A stretch of 10,428 nt of DNA from Planctomycetota bacterium (GTDB lineage: Bacteria > Planctomycetota > Phycisphaerae > Sedimentisphaerales > UBA12454), in assembly GCA_018828825.1 (NCBI GenBank), contig JAHJUV010000021.1, positions 1-10,428 of the forward strand, written 5' to 3'. Position numbers and translations under genes: made by a program. Positions 6,623 through 10,428 of this stretch are shown piece after piece (within the stretch, counting starts at the first letter, position 1; every line of letters starts with the position of its first letter). The notes under the pieces are model-generated. The model searched no databases. It was not told where the DNA came from and was given only the letters and a program-made list of their open reading frames with translations.

Positions 6623-7153
6623 ATGACCCAAAACAAATTAACTAAAACTTTAAGCAAACAGCTCGTCTTTGGCGACGGTGCGATGGGCACAATGCTCTAC
6701 GTCAAAGGCGTTTTCATCAATACCTGCTTCGAGGAGCTAAATCTCACTCGTCCCCAGCTTGTCGCCGAGATTCACGACCAGTATATCTCCGCTGGCGCAG
6801 AATTTGCCATAACACAGCCCGTTTTCGACGAAGAATCCTTCTTTAAATTCCTCGAACTGACCAGCGACTGCAAAATTCCCATAATCGCAGGCATTTGGCC
6901 ATTCACAAGCTATAAAAACGCTGAATTTATGGCAAACGAAGCCCCATGCGTTGTTGTTCCGCCAAAAATTCTCGAAAAAATGTCCCGCACAAAGGACGCC
7001 CGCGACGGCAGAAAAACCGGCGTACAAATTGCTCTCGATTTAATGAACAGAATAAGCGATAATGTCGCAGGCTTTGCGATAAGCGCGCCGTTCGGAAACG
7101 TAAAAATGGCCCTTGCCGCAGCCGGAAAAATCGATGTTTCGTTGTCATTCTGA
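6623..7153 (+). pseudogene. Remnant of fused homocysteine S-methyltransferase / methylenetetrahydrofolate reductase, internally deleted
   Basis: The 176-aa product joins two distant parts of one protein. Residues 1-59 match the start of cobalamin-independent homocysteine methyltransferase domains (FGDGAMGTMLYVKGV, FINTCFEELNLTRPQLV, HDQYISAGA). From residue 60 it is the C-terminal third of a methylenetetrahydrofolate reductase domain (EFAITQPVFD, IPIIAGIWPFTSYKNAEFM). The family I know has about 600 residues, so roughly 400 or more appear lost in frame at an Ala-Gly-Ala common to both domains. The zinc-binding cysteines of the methyltransferase and most of the flavin barrel are absent, so the native activities are unlikely. 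Hairpin repeat copy 2 supplies the stop codon (TCA TTC TGA). The ATG at 6623 is chosen because GGGA lies upstream; TTG 6608 and ATG 6611 are alternatives. Confidence 0.75.
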
Positions 7154-7169
7154 ACGAAGTGAAGAATCT
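7144..7169 (+). repeat. Hairpin repeat copy 2 (left flank of the GIY-YIG gene)
   Basis: This copy is 26 nt. The outer stem is ATTCT/AGAAT, followed by GA opposite GA, then AC/GT closing a GAA loop. Its first ten bases, GTCATTCTGA, encode the last residues and stop codon of the upstream remnant. Its right end is 8 nt from the GIY-YIG start codon. Confidence 0.85.
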
Positions 7170-7177
7170 ATTTTATT

Positions 7178-7525
7178 ATGGATCGTTCAAAAAATTATTA
7201 TGTCTATATTATGACGAACAAATCAGGCACCTTATATATTGGTGTCACAAATAATATTAAAAAGCGTGTTTGGCAGCACAAATCTAAATTGATTGAGGGA
7301 TTCACAAAAAAATATAATATTCAGTACTTGATTTATTTTGAAACTTTTGGTGATATATATTCTGCTATCGCCAGAGAAAAACTTTTAAAAGGATGGATAA
7401 GAAAAAAGAAAATTGAATTAATTAATAGTGTAAATCCTAAATGGAATGATTTGAGTCGGGACTGGTATGATATGATCCCAGATTCTTCACTACATCCCGA
7501 TAAATCGGGACTTCATTCAGAATGA
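7178..7525 (+). CDS. Small GIY-YIG domain nuclease-like protein
   Basis: The product is 115 aa, a stand-alone GIY-YIG protein of the kind often labelled UvrC-like or YhbQ-like. Visible elements are YVYIMTNKSGTLYIGVTNN, giving the paired GIY (8-10) and YIG (20-22) strands, then Arg30, His34 in VWQHK, and the likely metal-binding Glu67 in AREKLLKGW. The nuclease core therefore looks complete. The last 14 or so residues, from about Asp102, are encoded by a hairpin repeat in the opposite orientation, which also gives the stop. The gene is more AT-rich than the neighbouring metabolic genes. No good Shine-Dalgarno is seen; the start lies 8 nt after another repeat copy. Cellular role is unknown; the flanking repeats suggest a repeat-processing or mobility function, which is inference. 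Confidence 0.85.
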   Translation: MDRSKNYYVYIMTNKSGTLYIGVTNNIKKRVWQHKSKLIEGFTKKYNIQYLIYFETFGDIYSAIAREKLLKGWIRKKKIELINSVNPKWNDLSRDWYDMIPDSSLHPDKSGLHSE

Positions 7526-7526
7526 C
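7480..7526 (-). repeat. Hairpin repeat copy 3, inverted and expanded (right flank of the GIY-YIG gene)
   Basis: Read on the minus strand this is 47 nt, beginning GTCATTCTGA and ending GTGAAGAATCT, as in copy 2. The centre is enlarged by a further perfect palindrome, TCCCGAT/ATCGGGA. It faces copy 2 across the GIY-YIG gene. Its sequence encodes the C-terminal tail and TGA stop of that gene. Confidence 0.85.
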
Positions 7527-7542
7527 CCTAAAGAGGCTTTTT

Positions 7543-7569
7543 GTCATTCTGAACGGAGCGAAGCAATCT
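7543..7569 (+). repeat. Hairpin repeat copy 4 (hybrid ends)
   Basis: This 27-nt copy starts GTCATTCTGA like the ATTCT subtype but ends GAAGCAATCT like the ATTGC subtype. The outer stem is therefore mispaired in its inner two positions. It looks recombinant or decayed and lies in tandem with copy 5, 2 nt away. Confidence 0.8.
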
Positions 7570-7571
7570 CT

Positions 7572-7597
7572 GTCATTCTGAGCGAAGCGAAGAATCT
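7572..7597 (+). repeat. Hairpin repeat copy 5 (consensus form)
   Basis: This 26-nt copy has outer stem ATTCT/AGAAT, GA opposite GA, and the heptamer core GCGAAGC (GC/GC with GAA loop). The heptamer is known in DNA biophysics as an unusually stable mini-hairpin. It ends 20 nt before the thyX ATG. Confidence 0.85.
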
Positions 7598-7617
7598 CGT
7601 TTTTTGAAAAATTGAAT

Positions 7618-8247
7618 ATGACTGAAAACAACAACCAATTGAAAGTTACTCTGCTGGCTATTACTCCTGACGCCGAAAAACTCATTGAAGAGGCCGGCAG
7701 AACCTGCTACCTTAGCTTCGACAAAATCGGCGCAAACTCCGCAAGTGATTTCATCCAGCGATTAATAAAAATGGGACACGATTCTCCCCTCGAACACGCC
7801 TGCGCAACATTCAGAATTGAAAACTGCTCCCGTGCAATGACGCATCAGCTTGTCAGGCACAGACTAATGAGCGTCTCCCAGCAGTCGCAAAGATACGTCG
7901 ATGAGAAAAATTTCAGTTTTGTTATTCCGCAGACACTGCCCGCAAAGGACGTTGATGAATTCCTCGCCGATATGGAAACCATCAGGCAGATGTACAAAAA
8001 ATGGCGAGAAAAAGGATTAAAAAGAGAAGATGCCCGTTTTGTTCTGCCCAATGCCTGTACAAGCGAGCTTGTCATAACAGCTAATTTCAGAGAATGGCGG
8101 CACATCATTAAAATCCGCACAAGCCCAAAGGCACAGTGGGAAATCAGAATCGTTTGTACGGAAATTTTCAAGATTTTGAAAAAGCACTCCCCCGACTGTT
8201 TCAGTGATATCCAAATCGGGAAAGAACACCTTGGCGACTCACAATAA
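7618..8247 (+). CDS. thyX: FAD-dependent thymidylate synthase
   Basis: The product is 209 aa from the ATG at 7618, in the normal range. ThyX methylates dUMP to dTMP with methylenetetrahydrofolate, FAD and NADPH, replacing ThyA. The diagnostic RHRx7S motif is RHRLMSVSQQS at residues 80-90, followed by QRY. Other family features are DSPLEH at 55-60 and the C-terminal NFREWRHIIKIRTSPKAQWEIR region (156-177) with AQWEIR intact. The ATG is preferred to the in-frame TTG at 7612, two codons upstream; neither has a good Shine-Dalgarno. Hairpin repeats lie on both sides (7572-7597 and 8258-8284). The neighbouring remnant gene also belonged to folate one-carbon metabolism, so the two may once have been functionally grouped. 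Confidence 0.95.
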   Translation: MTENNNQLKVTLLAITPDAEKLIEEAGRTCYLSFDKIGANSASDFIQRLIKMGHDSPLEHACATFRIENCSRAMTHQLVRHRLMSVSQQSQRYVDEKNFSFVIPQTLPAKDVDEFLADMETIRQMYKKWREKGLKREDARFVLPNACTSELVITANFREWRHIIKIRTSPKAQWEIRIVCTEIFKILKKHSPDCFSDIQIGKEHLGDSQ

Positions 8248-8257
8248 TTAACATTTC

Positions 8258-8284
8258 GTCATTGCGAGCGCAGCAAAGCAATCT
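8258..8284 (+). repeat. Hairpin repeat copy 6 (GTCATTGC...GCAATCT subtype)
   Basis: This 27-nt copy has outer stem ATTGC/GCAAT and inner GC/GC around a GCA loop. The right internal purines are AA where the other copies have GA. It lies between the convergent thyX and the Minf_1886-type gene. Confidence 0.8.
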
Positions 8285-8326
8285 TATTCAAAGTTCGAAG
8301 TTCAACGTTCGATGTTGGAAGTTAAT
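8285..8326. repeat. Degenerate 7-nt tandem repeat (nGTTCGA units)
   Basis: Six consecutive heptamers share the pattern: TATTCAA, AGTTCGA, AGTTCAA, CGTTCGA, TGTTGGA, AGTTAAT. Several overlap short palindromes such as TTCGAA and AACGTT. The array ends at the stop codon of the minus-strand gene and follows directly on repeat copy 6. Confidence 0.6.
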
Positions 8327-8718
8327 TATTTCGTGCCTTTAGAATTTGAAAACTGATAGTTTTTCTCAAAAACCTCTTCGAAGTTATAAACTTCGTTAAA
8401 TTCCTCTATCGTATCTTCCGGCCTCGCATGCATCCATTTATTCTCGACCATAAGAAATACAATATTACCGAAATCGTTTGTTGATTTTACACCTACCTGA
8501 TTCAGAAGGACCTTTGCCATCCTGCCCCATTTCTCAGCGGCAAGCTTCGCAAGACTGTAGCAAAGTTGTTCTCCCGTTACATGATGCGGACTCTCGTTTT
8601 CAATCTCGTCGCCGTAATGTTTTTTTATTGTCCGCCCCAGTCCCTCTTGCACAAATTCAAACGCCCGCAGCGAATACTTGCCGTCCAGTTTCGCAATTTC
8701 CTTAATACTCTTTTTCAT
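8326..8718 (-). CDS. Minf_1886-type conserved protein (Planctomycetes/Verrucomicrobia-restricted family)
   Basis: The product is 130 aa and close to the usual length. The order of conserved blocks matches this family as I remember it. The N-terminal block has DGKYSLRAFEFVQEGL, then VTGEQLCYSLAKLAAEKWG, then VLLNQVGVKSTNDFGNIVF, then the acidic end EDTIEEFNEVYNFEEVFE. It has no signal peptide or membrane segment and is mostly helical. Its molecular function is not known. It is a useful lineage marker for the PVC group. The start is preceded by a weak GCGGA-type site. Upstream lie CACAGAG repeats that include TATAAT in the correct orientation. It converges with thyX. Confidence 0.8.
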   Translation of the reverse strand: MKKSIKEIAKLDGKYSLRAFEFVQEGLGRTIKKHYGDEIENESPHHVTGEQLCYSLAKLAAEKWGRMAKVLLNQVGVKSTNDFGNIVFLMVENKWMHARPEDTIEEFNEVYNFEEVFEKNYQFSNSKGTK

Positions 8719-8724
8719 ATTTCC

Positions 8725-8823
8725 GCCACAGAGTTTTCTTTTATTTCTTTATTATAGCCACAGAGCTCTTTTTTAGCCACAGAGAACACTATTATAGCCA
8801 CAGAGTTCACAGAGGACACAGAG
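8725..8823. repeat. CACAGAG repeat array, left of the zinc-ribbon gene
   Basis: Six CACAGAG heptamers lie at 8727, 8759, 8778, 8799, 8808 and 8817. The 16-mer TATTATAGCCACAGAG occurs twice, at 8750-8765 and 8790-8805. The block from 8795 onward (TAGCCACAGAG, CACAGAGGACACAGAGA) is the inverted counterpart of the block at 9816-9845 on the other side of the gene, with only two internal mismatches. Confidence 0.85.
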
Positions 8824-8833
8824 ATTTTAAAAA

Positions 8834-9787
8834 TTATTTTTCAGCTTTACTTATTGTAGCCAGTATTTTTTCTTTAAGTTGGATTCGTAAATTTTCAGCG
8901 TCTTTCCAGAATATATGCGGGTATTGACGAGTATCAAAACAGCAGTTTTCGACCTCTGTTTCTTCTTTTTTACATGTCCAGATTACCGGCAAGCCCATCG
9001 CCATTGCGTATCCTGCTTCAAAATAAACCGCTTGCCGATGTCCCGTTACATCAGCAATTAAGAAGCGACTCTTTTTTATTTCAGTAATTATTTTATCGCA
9101 TATTTTTTCATCAATAAAATGTGTTTTATCGACTCGAAACATATTAAAGCCAACCTCTTTTTCGATAGCCTTAATACCACCTGCAAATATCTCATCCATA
9201 CTCTTGTCAAACCACATAGCCACAAACGCCTGTCTTGATTCTGTATTAGGCTTGTTAAGACTTTCAATCTTCCGCCATCCTTCTGCCGTTAACGAAAGGC
9301 TATAGTCTCTCATCGTTCCATCTGCTTTAATGTCTCCAAGGTCTCTAATGTTGTTGATATGAAATATCAATTCTTTTGCATTTTTACAGAAACAGAGGGT
9401 ATAATCTTGTGAAGGGATAATTAATACTATATCACCCGAATAAGTTGACTTGCGATGTATATATTGCAAAAGTAATGATGCTTTCTCAAAAATATCTTTT
9501 GGTGCTTTGCTTACAAATTCTGCTTGAAATTTTGCGTCATCACGAATCATTTCCCACTTTATGACAAAAAAATCACCCGTATCTTTGTGCAGTTCGTAAA
9601 AATTCCGCGTTATACCGGAAATTATATAAAAACTGTTTTTACGGCTGTTCAAATGCTCTTTTGCCCTATCAGTAAGATTGTATTTACCGCAAATTGGGCA
9701 ATCTATGGTAAAAAGTTGCTGCAAAGGACTAATACTATATATTTCACATTCAGTTTCACATAATGGGCAAGTTTTTTTTTGTTCCAT
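8834..9787 (-). CDS. Zinc-ribbon protein with C-terminal nucleoside-deoxyribosyltransferase/TIR-like domain
   Basis: The product is 317 aa. The N-terminus has a probable zinc ribbon, with Cys7-x2-Cys10 and Cys30-x2-Cys33. The middle (about 45-180) is unassigned and ends with LSLTAEGWRKIESL, a winged-helix-like or linker segment seen in similar proteins. Residues about 184-317 form a Rossmann-like domain: QAFVAMWFD at the first strand, SRFLIADVTG (Asp246), and VYFEAGYAMAMGLPVIW with Glu257 as the candidate catalytic acid. This pattern resembles nucleoside 2-deoxyribosyltransferases and TIR-like NAD-hydrolysing effectors, so an immune role is possible; this is inference. AGAGGA lies at good spacing before the ATG. 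The gene is AT-rich and enclosed by inverted CACAGAG/CTCTGTG arrays, which suggests acquisition as a cassette. Confidence 0.65.
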   Translation of the reverse strand: MEQKKTCPLCETECEIYSISPLQQLFTIDCPICGKYNLTDRAKEHLNSRKNSFYIISGITRNFYELHKDTGDFFVIKWEMIRDDAKFQAEFVSKAPKDIFEKASLLLQYIHRKSTYSGDIVLIIPSQDYTLCFCKNAKELIFHINNIRDLGDIKADGTMRDYSLSLTAEGWRKIESLNKPNTESRQAFVAMWFDKSMDEIFAGGIKAIEKEVGFNMFRVDKTHFIDEKICDKIITEIKKSRFLIADVTGHRQAVYFEAGYAMAMGLPVIWTCKKEETEVENCCFDTRQYPHIFWKDAENLRIQLKEKILATISKAEK

Positions 9788-9815
9788 TACAAATCCTCTT
9801 TTTAAAATTTTTATT

Positions 9816-9871
9816 TCTCTGTGTCCTCTGTGCTCTCTGTGGCTAAATTATATAGCTCTGTGTTCTCTGTG
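9816..9871. repeat. CTCTGTG repeat array, right of the zinc-ribbon gene
   Basis: Five CTCTGTG heptamers lie at 9817, 9826, 9835, 9856 and 9865. This is the reverse complement of the array at 8725-8823. It sits in the 5' region of the zinc-ribbon gene, between it and the GxxExxY gene. Confidence 0.85.
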
Positions 9872-9873
9872 AA
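9847..9873 (-). promoter_or_regulatory. Candidate promoter for the zinc-ribbon gene within the repeat array
   Basis: On the minus strand, TATAAT (9852-9847) has TTCACA (9873-9868), a 5/6 match to the -35 consensus, upstream. The spacer is 15 nt, short for a sigma-70 promoter, so this is a weak call. Both elements overlap or abut CTCTGTG units. Confidence 0.3.
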
Positions 9874-9877
9874 CGGC

Positions 9878-9918
9878 GCCTGCCCTGTGGGATGCCGCAG
9901 CTATCCCATCGGGGTGGC
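9878..9918. repeat. Imperfect palindrome between the zinc-ribbon and GxxExxY genes
   Basis: TGGGAT (9888-9893) pairs with ATCCCA (9903-9908) across a 9-nt loop. The stem continues through mismatches with CCC 9883-9885/GGG 9911-9913 and GCC 9878-9880/GGC 9916-9918. It is unlike the CTCTGTG units around it and may belong to a third repeat family. It has no T run to support a terminator. Confidence 0.6.
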
Positions 9919-9933
9919 TAAACTATTCTTTAT

Positions 9934-9940
9934 CTCTGTG
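9934..9940. repeat. Single CTCTGTG unit at the 3' end of the GxxExxY gene
   Basis: One heptamer (context TCTCTGTGGCCA) lies 4 nt from the stop codon of the GxxExxY gene. It has the same orientation as the units upstream of that gene. Confidence 0.7.
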
Positions 9941-9944
9941 GCCA

Positions 9945-10310
9945 TCACAAGGAGACTCTCTTAATACCATCCACCAATCTCTTTTCTCCAAAATTGATTA
10001 TCAACCCTCTCTTTAAATTTGTCGCCTTCAGATATGAAAGAGTTTGTGCCAATGCCACTTCAGGCATTTTTGACAGGGATTTAATTTCTACGACAACCTC
10101 ATTTTCAACAAGTAGGTCGAGTTTTTGGCCTTTAAGAATATGTCCTTTATAAATGAGGTCGCATTCGACCTGTTTTTTATATTTTATGTCTCTCAAGCCG
10201 AATTCAAAGCACAAAGCTTCTTCATAAATAGATTCGAGGAATCCCGGCCCGAGTATTTCGTGTACTTCTATTGCTGCCCCGATAATTTTTGCCGTTAGTT
10301 CATCGCTCAT
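9945..10310 (-). CDS. GxxExxY family protein, PD-(D/E)XK nuclease-like
   Basis: The product is 121 aa, the usual size. The family signature is GFLESIY at 23-29 (Gly23, Glu26, Tyr29), preceded by AIEVHEILGPG. Further on, Asp65 in KLDLLVEN, Glu75 and Lys77 in VVEIKS, and Gln89 in ALAQTLSYL follow the order of a PD-(D/E)XK nuclease core. A nuclease fold is therefore likely, though activity is unproven and the biological role of this family is not established. The Shine-Dalgarno AGAGGA before the ATG is part of a flanking CTCTGTG repeat. A CTCTGTG unit also lies just beyond the stop (9934-9940), so both ends of the gene touch the repeat family. Confidence 0.88.
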   Translation of the reverse strand: MSDELTAKIIGAAIEVHEILGPGFLESIYEEALCFEFGLRDIKYKKQVECDLIYKGHILKGQKLDLLVENEVVVEIKSLSKMPEVALAQTLSYLKATNLKRGLIINFGEKRLVDGIKRVSL

Positions 10311-10317
10311 TTTATTT

Positions 10318-10336
10318 TTCCTCTGTGCTCTCTGTG
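10318..10336. repeat. Two CTCTGTG units providing the GxxExxY ribosome-binding site
   Basis: CTCTGTG occurs at 10321-10327 and 10330-10336. Read on the minus strand, the first unit and its neighbours give CACAGAGGA, whose AGAGGA lies about 8 nt from the GxxExxY ATG. The repeat therefore doubles as its Shine-Dalgarno. Confidence 0.75.
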
Positions 10337-10387
10337 TTCTTGTATGTTGACAACAGTCATGGTTAATAATAGTCTCATAGGTAAAGC

Positions 10388-10428
10388 TGGTGCTGGCGAG
10401 GCGAGCGTAGCGAGCCGAGCAAGCACCA
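10388..10428. repeat. Nested palindrome at the right window edge
   Basis: TGGTGCT (10388-10394) pairs perfectly with AGCACCA (10422-10428). Inside, paired GC/GC, GGC/GCC and GC/GC segments alternate with GA opposite GA, ending in a GTA loop. It may continue beyond the window. The alternating GA/GA design resembles the hairpin repeats at 6528-8284, though the outer stem is unrelated. Confidence 0.7.

Noticed and set aside
7144..7597. CRISPR array
   Set aside because: Copies vary in length, orientation and spacing, two are nearly tandem, and a gene lies between them; there are no uniform spacers and no cas genes.
7612..7617. TTG start two codons upstream for thyX
   Set aside because: The ATG at 7618 is the ordinary choice and no ribosome-binding site favours the TTG.
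8725..8823. CRISPR-like or iteron origin array of CACAGAG units
   Set aside because: Spacing is irregular (9 to 32 nt) and there is no replication initiator gene or DnaA-box cluster.
10345..10355. Operator-like palindrome TGTTGACAACA with an embedded TTGACA
   Set aside because: It is a single 11-bp site with no good -10 at proper spacing and no adjacent gene start in that orientation inside the window.

Overview
The window looks like chromosome of a planctomycete or close relative (PVC group), plausibly a Phycisphaerae-type lineage. This is an inference. It rests on a Minf_1886-type protein (a family I know as restricted to Planctomycetes and Verrucomicrobia), a GxxExxY protein, ThyX, Shine-Dalgarno sites used only at some genes, and many dispersed palindromic repeats between genes. 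There are no rRNA, tRNA or CRISPR features.

Region 1 (1-4488, + strand) is a compact tryptophan operon: the end of trpE, then trpG, trpD, trpF, trpB and trpA. Gaps are 2, 2, 12, 107 and -4 nt. Together these convert chorismate to tryptophan, except that trpC (indole-glycerol-phosphate synthase) is missing from its usual place between trpD and trpF. The single long gap, trpF-trpB, is bounded by a perfect 14-bp inverted repeat and flanked by a 4-5 bp direct repeat. Removing it on paper restores an ATGA stop/start overlap, so it looks like a small inserted element.

Region 2 (4493-6460, - strand) is accB-accC, the biotin carrier and biotin carboxylase of acetyl-CoA carboxylase. It converges on trpA with 4 nt between the stops. 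A candidate promoter and a leader with several stem-loops precede accB.

Region 3 (6480-8330, + strand) is repeat-rich. It holds a remnant of a fused homocysteine methyltransferase/methylenetetrahydrofolate reductase gene with a large in-frame internal deletion, a small GIY-YIG nuclease gene, and thyX. Six copies of one hairpin repeat (outer GTCATT...AATCT) lie among them. Two of these face each other across the GIY-YIG gene, an arrangement like REP sequences around a RAYT transposase.

Region 4 (8326-10428, - strand) holds the Minf_1886-type gene, a zinc-ribbon protein with a C-terminal nucleoside-deoxyribosyltransferase/TIR-like domain, and a GxxExxY protein with PD-(D/E)XK-type residues. 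These are interleaved with a second repeat family built on CTCTGTG/CACAGAG, which flanks the zinc-ribbon gene in inverted orientation. A further palindrome sits at the right edge.

The main theme of the right half is two unrelated small nuclease-like genes, each embedded in its own dispersed repeat family.
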